This document shows, one piece after another, positions 25,560 through 34,394 of a stretch of 64,000 nucleotides of DNA. Within the stretch, counting starts at the first letter, position 1. Each line of letters begins with the position of its first letter. A model generated the notes under the pieces. The model saw only the letters and a program-made list of their open reading frames with translations. It had not been told where the DNA came from and did not search any database. A program made the translations under genes and the position numbers. The stretch lies in NCBI GenBank assembly GCA_002729525.1, contig PBYI01000064.1, positions 1 to 64,000 on the forward strand. The letters are read 5' to 3'. This DNA comes from Nocardioides sp. (GTDB lineage: Bacteria > Actinomycetota > Actinomycetes > Propionibacteriales > Nocardioidaceae).

Positions 25560-26324
25560 CTAGCTCCAGTCGACCACGTCGTCGAGACGCGCCGGATAGC
25601 GCCGCTCGCAGTACTCGCGGTAGTGCTCCATGTGGGCGCGCATCAGCTGCTCCGCCTTACGGCCGCTTCCCCGCTCGATGGCCCCCGCGATGTCGCGGTG
25701 GTGCTGGTGGACCAGTGGGCGGTCCTCGGGTGCGAAGAGCACAGTGGTCACGCGCCGCGACCAGATCGACTGGATCGCGTTGGTGGCGAGCGCCATGACG
25801 CTGTTGCCCCCCGCGTCGCAGACGACCGAGTGGAAACCGGTGGTCACCGTCGCGTACTGGATGTCGTCCGCCGGCAGGTCCACGGTCTCCTGCAGTGTCG
25901 CGCTGATCTCCCGAGCCGTTGCGGCATTCACCCGCTCGGCCGCACGGCGGGCGAGCATCGACTCGTACTCGATCCGGGTGTCGAGAAGCTCGCGGTAGGT
26001 GGAGCCGATGGACTGGAGGTGCAGCGTCCACATCTGTCCAAAGCTGGCCGGGGTGGAAGCAGCGACGATGGGGCCGCCGCCAGGGCCGGTCTTGATGATG
26101 ACCAGGCCGTTGACCTCGAGGATGCGCAGCGCCTCGCGCAGCGAGCCACGTCCGATGTTGAAGCGCTCGAGCATCAGCGCCTCGGACGGCAGGGTGGAGC
26201 CGGGCGCGAGCCCGTCACGCTGGATCACACGGAGGATCTCTCGCGCGACCTGCTCGGCGACCTTCTCGTTGCGTCGGGTCGGCAGCGGCGAGCCACCGCG
26301 GGGGGACTGTGGTCCTGCAGCCAT
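25560..26324 (-). CDS. GntR-family regulator, FadR/FCD type (paralogue 2)
   Basis: 254 residues from ATG 26324, preferred over ATG 26339 because AAAGGG precedes it. The winged helix reads VAREILRVIQRDGLAPGST, then NIGRGSLREALRILEVNGLV, followed by the wing KTGPGGGPIV, nearly identical to KPGPGGGPIV in the regulator at 19897. The FCD domain ends RRYPARLDDVVDWS, again like the first protein (DETVDWR). So the two arose by duplication and may recognise the same or similar operators. It lies downstream of the SnoaL-like gene at 26391 on the same strand, so a shared operator copy at 26930 could control it. Confidence 0.9.
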   Translation of the reverse strand: MAAGPQSPRGGSPLPTRRNEKVAEQVAREILRVIQRDGLAPGSTLPSEALMLERFNIGRGSLREALRILEVNGLVIIKTGPGGGPIVAASTPASFGQMWTLHLQSIGSTYRELLDTRIEYESMLARRAAERVNAATAREISATLQETVDLPADDIQYATVTTGFHSVVCDAGGNSVMALATNAIQSIWSRRVTTVLFAPEDRPLVHQHHRDIAGAIERGSGRKAEQLMRAHMEHYREYCERRYPARLDDVVDWS

Positions 26325-26390
26325 CTCGGACCCTTTCATCAGGTGTCGCGCGACGACCGGGACGTGGGGGAGTGGTCGTCCCCCGAGAGT

Positions 26391-26912
26391 CTATGCGGTT
26401 GAACCGGAGGAACTCCGGATCGGATGAGTCACGCTACCAAACCCGAGGCGGCGGTACTCGCCGTCGCGCTCGGTCGCCATCGAGGGCGTCTCGCCTCCGG
26501 ACAGCAGCTGCAACGAGGTGATCTCCCACCGCCCGTCCACCTTCCTCAGCCGGTCGACGTACCTCGCCCACCGGTGGCGATCGGGTCGGTCAGCGTCCGG
26601 ATGAAAGCGCTGCCACGAGTAGAGGTAGCAGTGCATCGTCGCCTCGTCGCCACGGACGTCGACCTCGAAGTTCGTCAGGTGGTGGCTGCTCGCCACGACC
26701 GGCCCGAGCTTCTCCCGGTACCAGCGCAGGACCTCGCCGCGGCCACTCATCGGCTCGTCCGGGCTGTAGCTCACCTCGACCGACTCGGCGAAGGCGGCGA
26801 CCATCGCGTCCGGGTCGCCGTCGTCTGCTGCCCGCGCGAAGGCGAGCTTCAGGCGCACGATCCTCCGCTCCTCCCACATCTGGTGCAGCAGATCCGATTG
26901 CTCGTCGCTCAT
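26391..26912 (-). CDS. SnoaL-like / NTF2-fold protein
   Basis: 173 residues; ATG 26912 has AAGGA upstream. The opening EERRIVRLKLAFARAADDGD and ESVEVSYSPDEPMSGRGEVL are the helices and first strand of the SnoaL-like fold, then FEVDVRGDEATMHCYLYSWQ and VDRLRKVDGRWEITSLQLL complete the sheet. This matches the polyketide-cyclase/ring-hydroxylase-small-subunit-like group, so it could be a dehydratase, isomerase or binding protein. It diverges from the SDR at 27052 and probably leads a two-gene operon with the second GntR regulator. Confidence 0.8.
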   Translation of the reverse strand: MSDEQSDLLHQMWEERRIVRLKLAFARAADDGDPDAMVAAFAESVEVSYSPDEPMSGRGEVLRWYREKLGPVVASSHHLTNFEVDVRGDEATMHCYLYSWQRFHPDADRPDRHRWARYVDRLRKVDGRWEITSLQLLSGGETPSMATERDGEYRRLGFGSVTHPIRSSSGSTA

Positions 26913-26929
26913 GTTCGTCCTTGAAGTAG

Positions 26930-26940
26930 GCGAATGATAG
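26930..26940 (+). promoter_or_regulatory. shared operator motif, copy 7
   Basis: GCGAATGATAG in the gap between the SnoaL-like gene (leftward, leading to the second GntR gene) and the SDR at 27052 (rightward). Confidence 0.5.
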
Positions 26941-27051
26941 TCAGTAATATAGGTCACGCTCCCGAGATCCGGGAGGGTCCGGCCGGCAGTGGTGTCGACC
27001 GGGTCGGTCGCCTGGGTGCGCGTGCACCGGGCGGGACAGGAGTGGCATCGG

Positions 27052-27819
27052 ATGAAGCTGGACGGACGGATCGCGCTGGTGACGGCGGGTGGATCCGGCA
27101 TGGGACGGGCGGCGTGCGAGAGGTTCGCGGCCGACGGGGCCCACGTCATCGTGACCGACCTCGATCTCGCGGCGGCGACGGGGACGGTCGAGGCGATCGA
27201 GGGTGCGGGCGGATCGGCGGAGGCCCACGCCCTCGACGTGTCGGACGTCGACGCGTTGAAGCGCTTCGTGGCCGACATCGAGGAGCGCCACGGCGTCCTG
27301 CACGTCCTCTACAACCACGCCGGCGTCCCGGGGGAGTCCGGCGTGGACATCGAGGAGTCGGCCTTCGACTTCGCGATCGACGTGAACATCAAGGGCGCCT
27401 TCTTCCTGACCGGACTGTGCGAGGACCTCCTCGAGCGAGCCGGCGGATCGGCGTCGGTCATCTACACAGCGTCGGTGTCGGGGATCGTCGGCTCGCCGCT
27501 GAGCCCGCTGTACTCCATGACGAAGGGTGGCATCGTGCTGCTCGCGAAGTCGATGGCGTTGCGCCTCGCGCCCAAGGGGATCCGGGTCAACGCCATCTGC
27601 CCCGGGCCGATCGCGACCTCGATGCTGCCGCAGTTCTTCGGGCGGGATACCGACGCTGACGTCTCCGACGTCATCGAGAAGTTCACCGTCAACGTGCCGC
27701 TCGGCAGGCCGGGCCAGGCGCACGAGATCGCCGCGGCTGCGGCGTTCCTGGCATGCGACGACGCCAGCTTCGTCACCGGGGTCGCCCTTCCGGTCGACGG
27801 CGGCTACCTCGCCCGCTGA
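27052..27819 (+). CDS. short-chain dehydrogenase/reductase (SDR)
   Basis: 255 residues. ATG 27052 is chosen because AGGAG lies nine bases upstream and the protein then begins directly with MKLDGRIALVTAGGSGMGRA. An Asp after the second strand (VIVTDLDLAA) points to NAD(H). The catalytic Ser is in YTASVSG and the Tyr-Lys pair in YSMTKGG. The usual NNAG is NHAG. The C-terminal GVALPVDGGYLAR is typical. It is likely a dehydrogenase of a secondary alcohol intermediate, such as a ring or 3-hydroxyacyl-CoA alcohol. It ends at a strong bidirectional terminator. Confidence 0.9.
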   Translation: MKLDGRIALVTAGGSGMGRAACERFAADGAHVIVTDLDLAAATGTVEAIEGAGGSAEAHALDVSDVDALKRFVADIEERHGVLHVLYNHAGVPGESGVDIEESAFDFAIDVNIKGAFFLTGLCEDLLERAGGSASVIYTASVSGIVGSPLSPLYSMTKGGIVLLAKSMALRLAPKGIRVNAICPGPIATSMLPQFFGRDTDADVSDVIEKFTVNVPLGRPGQAHEIAAAAAFLACDDASFVTGVALPVDGGYLAR

Positions 27820-27837
27820 GTCGACACCCCCAACGTC

Positions 27838-27873
27838 AGAAGAGGCGCCGCCCTTTCGGGCGGCGCCTCTTCT
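27838..27873. terminator. strong bidirectional terminator
   Basis: A perfect 16-bp stem (AGAAGAGGCGCCGCCC and its complement) with the stable TTTC loop. It is flanked by TCTTCTTG to the right and by an A-containing stretch to the left. It sits exactly between the convergent SDR and ABC ATPase genes. Confidence 0.9.
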
Positions 27874-27901
27874 TGTTGCTTCTCTCGTGTGCGGTGCCCG
27901 G

Positions 27902-29440
27902 TCAGGCGGGTGAGCCGGCGCCGTCGAAGCAGTGGTGGAGCAGGGCCGTCTCGGTGACGTCGGCTCCCTCGAGCTCCGCAACCACCCGACCCTCGCGCAG
28001 AACCAGCGCGCGACTGCACAGAAGCTCCAGCTCCGGAAACTCCGAAGAGACGACCACCAGCGCGAAGCCCTCGCCGGCGAGTCGGTGCAGCAGGTGGTAG
28101 ATCTCGGTCTTCGCCTCGATGTCGATCCCGAGGGTTGGTTCGTCGAGCAGCAGCACGCGGGGTTCGGTGCTGAGCCATCGAGCCAGCAGCACCTTCTGCT
28201 GGTTGCCGCCGGACAGCGACATGACCGGGGCGTCGACGGACTCCGCCTTGACGGCCAGGTCCGCAGAGAGGTCTCGCGACCTGTCCCGCTCGCGGCGACC
28301 TGAGGGCAACGGCAGCCACCGTGCGTGCCTGAACCGGGCCAGGCTCGCAAAGGTGATGTTGCGGTTGATCGTGAAGCCGGTGACGAGTCCACCGTGCAGC
28401 CGATCCTCGGACAGGAGTGCGATCCCCGAGCGGAGCGACGCGCTCGGCGAGCAGCCGACGACCTCTCCCCCCACGCGCACCTCGCCGGTACGGCGACTGT
28501 CGGCGCCGAAGATCGCTCGGAGCAGCTCCGTGCGACCCGACCCCACCAGTCCGGCGAGCCCGAGCACCTCCCCCGCCCGTACCTGCAACGACACGGGCTC
28601 GACCATGCGGTCGCTGCTGACCTCGTGGACGTCGAGGACGATCTCGGCACCCGGGTCTTGCCGGAGGTGCGTGGGGCGGTCCTGACCTGCGCTACCGGTG
28701 ATCATGGCCACCAGGCGTCCCTTGTCCAGGCGGGTCGTCTCCTCCGAGTCCACCACGGCGCCGTCCCGCATCACGACGACCCGGTCCGTCAGGCCGATGA
28801 CCTCGTCCAGCCGGTGCGAGACGTAGAGCACTGACGTGCCCCGTGACTTCAGGCGGCGCACGATCCCGTGGAGCACCACGACCTCGTGCTCGGAGAGCGA
28901 GGCGGTCGGCTCGTCCAGGACGAGCACCGTCGGTGGGTGCCACAGGGCGGCCGCGATCATCACCTGCCGCTTCTGTACGGGGGTGAGGGTGGCTACGCGG
29001 GTCCGCGGATCGAGGTGGCCGATGTCCACGGCTTCCATCAGGGTTTGTGCTCTCTGGTGGAGTGCGCCCCAGCTGACGAGGAGGCCTGCCCGTCGGGGCA
29101 GTCCGCCGCCCAGGGCGATGTTCTCCGCGATGGACGCCTGCTCGACGAGGTTGAGCTCCTGGTGGACGAAGCCGACGCCTCGGCGCCGGGCCTCAGCGGG
29201 GCCGCGGAGGTGGACCGGCTCGCCGGCGAGGAGAACCTCGCCGGCGTCCGGCTGCACCGCTCCGGTCAGCACCTTGATCAGCGAGCTCTTGCCCGCCCCG
29301 TTCTTGCCGACCAGACCGACGACCTCGCCGGGCCCGACCGTCAGGTCGACGTCGTCCACGGCGACGAGCGGTCCGTACTGCTTGCGAAGCCCGCGTGCCT
29401 CGAGGACGGGCTCGAGTGGCGACGTCGTCGGTCCGGTCAC
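27902..29440 (-). CDS. ABC importer ATPase with two nucleotide-binding domains (RbsA/MglA type)
   Basis: 512 residues from GTG 29440, the length of RbsA-type ATPases. The first domain has Walker A GLVGKNGAGKSS and Walker B VLVLDEPTASLS, but its signature is unusual (LTPVQKRQ instead of LSxGQ). The second has the degenerate Walker A GLVGSGRTE that is normal for the family, a good signature LSGGNQQKV, and VLLLDEPTLGIDI. It powers uptake with the permease at 30599 and the binding protein at 29451. Such systems usually import sugars or nucleosides, but related ones take up autoinducers, erythritol and steroid-like compounds. Confidence 0.93.
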   Translation of the reverse strand: MTGPTTSPLEPVLEARGLRKQYGPLVAVDDVDLTVGPGEVVGLVGKNGAGKSSLIKVLTGAVQPDAGEVLLAGEPVHLRGPAEARRRGVGFVHQELNLVEQASIAENIALGGGLPRRAGLLVSWGALHQRAQTLMEAVDIGHLDPRTRVATLTPVQKRQVMIAAALWHPPTVLVLDEPTASLSEHEVVVLHGIVRRLKSRGTSVLYVSHRLDEVIGLTDRVVVMRDGAVVDSEETTRLDKGRLVAMITGSAGQDRPTHLRQDPGAEIVLDVHEVSSDRMVEPVSLQVRAGEVLGLAGLVGSGRTELLRAIFGADSRRTGEVRVGGEVVGCSPSASLRSGIALLSEDRLHGGLVTGFTINRNITFASLARFRHARWLPLPSGRRERDRSRDLSADLAVKAESVDAPVMSLSGGNQQKVLLARWLSTEPRVLLLDEPTLGIDIEAKTEIYHLLHRLAGEGFALVVVSSEFPELELLCSRALVLREGRVVAELEGADVTETALLHHCFDGAGSPA

Positions 29441-29450
29441 GGCGCTGTCC

Positions 29451-30530
29451 TCAGCCCTCGTCGGGGCCGTAGACGCCCTCGGCCCAGCGGTCGGTGAAGT
29501 AGGAGACGTAGTCGAAGTCGACGTCGACGTACTGCTCCGGGTCGTCCGGCACGTTGTCGGCGGTGATGAGGAGGACCTCGGCCGGGTCGAACGGGTACGA
29601 CGTCGGCAGGTCCTCCGGGATTTCGGTCCCCTCGGCGAAGTGCTGCGCGAGGAGGTCCATCACGACCCAGCTCTGCGCCATGACCGGGGCATCGGCGATG
29701 ATGTCGACGCATCCGTTGCGCACCGCGTCGATGTTGGGCAGGTCGCCGTAGAAGCCGAGGACCTTGACCTCGCCGCAGAGGCCCTTCTCCTCCAGGACCT
29801 GCGCGATGGCCGGGATGTGCAGGCTCGAGTCGGCGAAGATGCCGTCGAGGTCCGGGTTCGCCGCCAGGATGTCGTTGACCGCCTTGGTCGTGTCCGCCTG
29901 CGGGTTCGTGTAGTCGGTGTCGTGGCTGGCGACCACCTCGACTCCGTTCTCGCCCGCGAGATCCTCGAAGGCGGCGTCGCGGGCGGCGCCGAACGTGAAG
30001 GCGGAGGACGTCAGCATGGCGACGCTGTCGCCCGAGTCGAGCAGGTCGAGGAAGGCCTGCGAGCCCACCGTCCCGAACTCGGTCTCGTCCGTGGCGAGCG
30101 TGCCCGCAAAGAGGTCGCTCGGCTGCACGCCGCCCCAGATGTCGACGACCGGGATGCCGGCGTCTTGTGCGGCCAGCAGTGGCTGGCGGATGACGGTCGC
30201 CTCCCAGGTCGCCGAGAGCACGGCGTCCTGCTGCTGGCTGATGAAACCGGTGAGCCCCGTGATCGCCTTCTGGGGGTCGCCGGCCGGGTCGGACTCCGAG
30301 ACCTCCCAGTCGAGGGCGTCGGCGGCGGCGTTGACGGCTGCACCGTTGCGGTTGCTGAACTCGGCCGCCTTCACGATGTAGAGCAGGCCGATCTTCTTGC
30401 CGGCGACGCCGCCGTCGGCGTCCGAGGAGTCGCCCGAGCCGTCCGAGCCCGAGTCCGAGCCGCAGCCGGCCAACGCGAGACCGAGAGTGAGTGCGGAGCA
30501 CGCGGCGAGATAGCGAGAGCGCTGTCGCAT
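29451..30530 (-). CDS. ABC importer substrate-binding lipoprotein (RbsB-like fold)
   Basis: 359 residues. The signal peptide ends in the lipobox LALAGC and is followed by a Ser/Asp/Gly-rich linker (about residues 23-41). The mature part starts KKIGLLYIVKAAEFSNRNGA, with the typical periplasmic-binding-protein type I layout: QQQDAVLSATWEATV, DAGIPVVDIWGG, and DLDGIFADSSLHIPAIAQVL. The ligand pocket cannot be read, but an aromatic residue within IWGGVQPSDLF would line it. It lies between the permease and ATPase genes in one leftward operon controlled from the region at 31740. Confidence 0.9.
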   Translation of the reverse strand: MRQRSRYLAACSALTLGLALAGCGSDSGSDGSGDSSDADGGVAGKKIGLLYIVKAAEFSNRNGAAVNAAADALDWEVSESDPAGDPQKAITGLTGFISQQQDAVLSATWEATVIRQPLLAAQDAGIPVVDIWGGVQPSDLFAGTLATDETEFGTVGSQAFLDLLDSGDSVAMLTSSAFTFGAARDAAFEDLAGENGVEVVASHDTDYTNPQADTTKAVNDILAANPDLDGIFADSSLHIPAIAQVLEEKGLCGEVKVLGFYGDLPNIDAVRNGCVDIIADAPVMAQSWVVMDLLAQHFAEGTEIPEDLPTSYPFDPAEVLLITADNVPDDPEQYVDVDFDYVSYFTDRWAEGVYGPDEG

Positions 30531-30598
30531 GATGTGTCTTCTTCCTGTCCGTGCCTGGTCGGCGATGGGTGCCGGATGGCCGTCCGGTCGGCGGTGTG

Positions 30599-31687
30599 TC
30601 AGGCGCGCACGGCGCGCCTGCGCCCGAGACGGGGGAGTCGGATCTGTCCTGAGGTCGAGACGATGACGGCGATCGCGAGCACGGAGCCCTGTACGACGGA
30701 GACGGCCCAGGGCTGGACGTTCAGCACGGTGAGCCCGGTCTGGAGCGTCTGCAGGAACAGCACTCCGAACGCCGTCGCGGCGATGCCGAACCGGCCGCCG
30801 CCGAGCGCCGTCCCGAGGAAGGCGGCCGCGAACGCGGGGAGGAGGTACCCGCCGCCCGCGTTCGGGTAGTAGCTGGCCGTCTGGGCGCACAGCAGCACGC
30901 CGACGATGGCGGCCGTGACGGCGCATGCGACCATGCCCACGGTCCTCAGTGCACGTGTGCGCACACCCGCGAGCCGCGCTGCCTCGCGATTTCCGCCCGT
31001 GGCGAAGAGGTAGCGGCCGCTCTCGGTGTGGCTGACGAGCAGGTAGAGCGCAGCGCCCACCACGATCGCCACCCATAGCGAGACGCCGAGACCCAGCCAC
31101 CGCGTCGTGCCGAGGTCCGTGAAGGACTCGGGGATGCCGGTCGAGATCGTCTGCTGGTTGGAGACCTTCGCGTCCAACCCCGTGACCACGCTGCTGATGG
31201 CCAGGGTGGCGATGAGGCTGTTCACGTTCGCCCACGTCACCAGCACGCCGTTCACGACACCGATGGCGAGCGCGCACGCGAGAGCTACGAGGGCCGCCGC
31301 TGGCCAGCTCCAGCCATGAGTGCTCAGCAGGACGGCCGTCACGGCCATCGAGAGGCCGATGGTCGCGCCGAAGGAAAGGTCGAAGTCGCCCGCAATGAGG
31401 GTGACGGTGAGCCCCATCGCGACGATCGCGGGCAGCGCTGACGCGTCGAGAATCCCACGCCAGGTCTGCCAGCTGGCGAAGACGTCAGGACGCTGGGACC
31501 AGAAGAACCCCACCACGACGACGTAGGCGAGCACCAGGCCGGCCTGCGAGACGGTGAGCCGGCGCCTGGGACGTCGAGCAGGTGATTCCGCGCCACGACC
31601 GGGGCCCGCGTCGACCGTCACCGGCTCGGCGTGCTCCTCGTCGCGGCGCGGACGCCCGTCGAGATCGGTGACGTCAGGTGCGTCCAT
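30599..31687 (-). CDS. ABC importer permease (RbsC-like)
   Basis: 362 residues. An N-terminal cytoplasmic tail of about 45 residues, rich in Arg, Asp and Glu, precedes about ten hydrophobic segments. Family motifs include AIVAMGLTVTLIAGDFDLSFGATIGL (first half) and FATGGNREAARLAGVRTR, the loop that contacts the ATPase. It is the first gene of the leftward ABC operon, about 280 bases from the divergent HyuB gene, and an operator copy lies 53 bases upstream of its start. Confidence 0.92.
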   Translation of the reverse strand: MDAPDVTDLDGRPRRDEEHAEPVTVDAGPGRGAESPARRPRRRLTVSQAGLVLAYVVVVGFFWSQRPDVFASWQTWRGILDASALPAIVAMGLTVTLIAGDFDLSFGATIGLSMAVTAVLLSTHGWSWPAAALVALACALAIGVVNGVLVTWANVNSLIATLAISSVVTGLDAKVSNQQTISTGIPESFTDLGTTRWLGLGVSLWVAIVVGAALYLLVSHTESGRYLFATGGNREAARLAGVRTRALRTVGMVACAVTAAIVGVLLCAQTASYYPNAGGGYLLPAFAAAFLGTALGGGRFGIAATAFGVLFLQTLQTGLTVLNVQPWAVSVVQGSVLAIAVIVSTSGQIRLPRLGRRRAVRA

Positions 31688-31739
31688 CGTGACCCCTCCT
31701 GGTGTGTGGCGTGCGCCACGTCCAATTCCAGGGGAATAG

Positions 31740-31750
31740 TAATCATGAAT
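31740..31750 (-). promoter_or_regulatory. shared operator motif, copy 8
   Basis: ATTCATGATTA on the minus strand upstream of the ABC permease gene. The CATGATTA half matches the consensus exactly. One of two oppositely oriented copies in this 282-base gap. Confidence 0.52.
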
Positions 31751-31882
31751 ATAAGAGTGTCAAGGGATGCGGGAGCCCTCGTGACATTGGGCCCGGCATC
31801 GGGTTGACGGTCGCGCTCGCCCGCGACGACCGAAAGCAAGATGGGGTCTTGACGTGACTCGCACCACAGGTACGGTGTTCAT

Positions 31883-31893
31883 GCGCATGATTA
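31883..31893 (+). promoter_or_regulatory. shared operator motif, copy 9
   Basis: GCGCATGATTA, an exact consensus match preceded by CAT, upstream of HyuB. The rest of the gap (31751-31969) shows no gene. The sequence GATTAACAGCAACC after it may hold the -10 region. Confidence 0.6.
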
Positions 31894-31969
31894 ACAGCAA
31901 CCACTCGCAGGTGCGCCGCGGACAGCTCCCGCCGGCGCACCCGCTTCACAGATCGAGCGAGGACCACGT

Positions 31970-34354
31970 ATGACCGTCGACGCCTCCCGGGCCACCAGCA
32001 CGAGCACCCCGGACGGGATCGTGCGCAACCCCCAGGTCGACTTCTCCGTCATCGAGGAGGGGGCTTGGGACGGTCGCGACCTGCCCTACCTGCCGAGGAT
32101 CGACCTCGACATCGACCCGAGGCTGGCTCTGAACACGGAGTTCGACCTCGAGGTCGACCCGATCACGTACCAGGTGCTCAGGTCGCGATTCTGGAACATG
32201 AACCTGGACCACTCCGACACGATCAAGCGTGTCTCGGGGTCAGCGAACATCGTCTACATGGACGACTTCAACACGTCGCTCCTGACCGAGAACGGCGACA
32301 CCATCGTGTGTGGACCGTCCGTCCAGTACTTCACCGGCCACGGCGACCTCGCCGTCAAGTGGACGCTGGAGCACCGCAGCGCCAACCCGGGGATCGAGGA
32401 CGGCGACGTCTTCCTCCAGAACGATCCCTACATCGGCACCGAGCACCAGATGGATACGATGATGTACCTCCCGGTGTTCTGGGAGGGCGGGCTGTTCTGC
32501 TGGATCCTCAGCAATACGCACATGGGAGACCTCGGCGGCACCGACCCCGGCAGCTTCTGCATCGGCGCCACCGACATCTTCAGCGAGAGCATCCCGGTCC
32601 CGCCGATCAAGATCGTCCGCCAGGGCATGCTGCAGGACGACGTCGTCGAGATGTTCGTCCGCAAGAGCCGCACGCCGGAGCAGATCGGACTGCAGATCCG
32701 CAGCCAGCTGGCCGGGCTGCGCCTGACCCGAGAGCGCATCCACGAGATGCTGCGCGAGTACGGCCCCAGGGTCGTCAAGGGCTGCATGCGTCGCATGATC
32801 AAGGACTGCTCGGAGTCGGTCGGACGGCGCCTCGAGCAGATCCCCGACGGGCGGTGGACCGAGGTCCTGTACATCGGTAGCGCGGGACCGGACGACAAGG
32901 ACGTCCACCGCGTCGTGACGTCCGTGGAGAAGCGCGGTGACCGCCTGATCTTCGACAACGAGGGGAGCGACCCACAGTTCTACGCGGCCAACGCGCCGTT
33001 CTCCGCGTGGCGGTCGAGCCTGATGTGCGCGGGGGCCGCGCTGTTCGGGTACGACCAGTACAACTGCCCGGCCGGCGTCGCGGACCACATGGAGTTCCGC
33101 CCCGTGCCCGGCACCATGACGTGCGCAAGGTTCCCGGCCGCCGTCTCCACCCTCACAGCCTCGATCGTCACCGTCTACCTGGCCAGCCAGGTGCTCAGCA
33201 AGATGGCGCTCTCCGGACCCGACCACATCCGCCGCGCCGCCAACGCCAGCGGTGGCGTCTCGCTGCCCGGCTGGTGGGTGGCCGCCGGCCTCGACCGACA
33301 CGGACACTTCATCGCCGACCTGACCGGTGACAGCCTGAACGGCTCGATCGGTGCCTTCCCCGACCGCGACGGTGTCGACACGGGAGGTGCCTGGTGGTGG
33401 CCCAACTCCAACGCTGGCAACCTCGAGGAGTGGGAGTCGGCGATGCCGATCCTCTACCTCTTCCGGCGCGAGCAGATCGACAGCGGCGGGGCGGGACGCT
33501 GGCGCGGTGGCAACGGCCTGGAGATCGCGATCGTCCCGCACAAGACCGAGGAGCTGCTCACCCAGATCGTCTCCTCCGACCCCGCCATCAACACCTCGCC
33601 CGGCCTCGCGGGCGGGATGCCCGGGCACCCTGGGAACTTCCTCTCCAAGACCTCATCCGGGGTCCGTGATGTCCTCGGCCGAGGAGGACTGCCCGCGAGC
33701 CGCACCGAGCTCGAGCAGAGCATTGGCGGGCTCGAGCGCCTCAGCCCGAAGTCGGTGAGCAACCTCCACACCGACGACGTCTTCTGCGTGGAGTACAGCG
33801 GCGGCGGAGGGTACGGCGACCCGTTGCTGCGTCACCCCGAACTGGTCCTCGCCGACGTCGAGGCGGGCAGGCTCAGCGTCGAGCACGCGCGCAAGCACCA
33901 CGGCGTCGTCGTACGGGACGGGGTGCTGGACGACGACGAGACCCGCGCGCTGCGTGCCGACCAGCGCCGTGACCGTCTCGCCAGTGCCGCGGCTCCGCGG
34001 GTCGCCGCGAGCGGGACCGTCGACACCAGCCGCGTGCGGGTGGTCGCTGACGTCCTCGGTGTCGCGAGCGTCGACGGTGGGTACGCCTGGGCGTGCAGCG
34101 ACTGCGGTCAGCAGCTCGGACCCCTGTCGACGAACTACAAGCTCGCGACGGCACTCGTCGAGACGAACCCGAACGAGATCGACCCGGTCGCCTATCCCGA
34201 CCCCGCCGACTTCTGCGACGTCGCGTTCATGCTGCGGCAGTACCTCTGCCCGGCGTGCGGCGTGACCCTCGGTGCCGAGTGCTGCCGAGCCGACGACGAC
34301 CTCCTCCACGACATCTCCTTCTCCGACTCCGGCGTCGAGCAGCTCGGCCTCTGA
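31970..34354 (+). CDS. HyuB / ketone carboxylase alpha-like subunit fused to an acetone-carboxylase-gamma-like zinc domain
   Basis: 794 residues. Residues about 55-650 match the hydantoinase B/oxoprolinase family: DPITYQVLRSRFWNMN, FTGHGDLAVKWTLEH, EDGDVFLQNDPYIGTEHQMD with likely metal ligands, SNTHMGDLGGTDPGS, and the C-terminal VFCVEYSGGGGYGDPLLR. Residues about 700-775 add a separate module with two Cys pairs, WACSDCGQQLGP and YLCPACGVTLGAECC, which resembles the small gamma subunit of acetone and acetophenone carboxylases. With the HyuA-like protein it should form an ATP-dependent enzyme that carboxylates a ketone or hydrolyses a cyclic amide. The zinc tail favours ketone carboxylation. 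The gene has an operator copy upstream. Confidence 0.85.
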   Translation: MTVDASRATSTSTPDGIVRNPQVDFSVIEEGAWDGRDLPYLPRIDLDIDPRLALNTEFDLEVDPITYQVLRSRFWNMNLDHSDTIKRVSGSANIVYMDDFNTSLLTENGDTIVCGPSVQYFTGHGDLAVKWTLEHRSANPGIEDGDVFLQNDPYIGTEHQMDTMMYLPVFWEGGLFCWILSNTHMGDLGGTDPGSFCIGATDIFSESIPVPPIKIVRQGMLQDDVVEMFVRKSRTPEQIGLQIRSQLAGLRLTRERIHEMLREYGPRVVKGCMRRMIKDCSESVGRRLEQIPDGRWTEVLYIGSAGPDDKDVHRVVTSVEKRGDRLIFDNEGSDPQFYAANAPFSAWRSSLMCAGAALFGYDQYNCPAGVADHMEFRPVPGTMTCARFPAAVSTLTASIVTVYLASQVLSKMALSGPDHIRRAANASGGVSLPGWWVAAGLDRHGHFIADLTGDSLNGSIGAFPDRDGVDTGGAWWWPNSNAGNLEEWESAMPILYLFRREQIDSGGAGRWRGGNGLEIAIVPHKTEELLTQIVSSDPAINTSPGLAGGMPGHPGNFLSKTSSGVRDVLGRGGLPASRTELEQSIGGLERLSPKSVSNLHTDDVFCVEYSGGGGYGDPLLRHPELVLADVEAGRLSVEHARKHHGVVVRDGVLDDDETRALRADQRRDRLASAAAPRVAASGTVDTSRVRVVADVLGVASVDGGYAWACSDCGQQLGPLSTNYKLATALVETNPNEIDPVAYPDPADFCDVAFMLRQYLCPACGVTLGAECCRADDDLLHDISFSDSGVEQLGL

Positions 34355-34394
34355 GCCCGGCCCGAGTCATCCACCACTGCGACAGGGGCACCCC

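Noticed and set aside
26391..26405. Eleventh operator copy near CTATGCGGTT upstream of the second GntR gene
   Set aside because: It shares only CTATGCG with two other sites and lacks the ATGATTA half.
29451..31277. Long open frame of 608 codons including the ABC binding protein
   Set aside because: The part before ATG 30530 is a shadow of the permease gene; a clear lipoprotein signal peptide begins at 30530.
31751..31882. Riboswitch or small RNA in the gap between the ABC and HyuB operons
   Set aside because: No conserved stem arrangement or terminator was recognisable; the gap holds two operator copies and probable promoters only.
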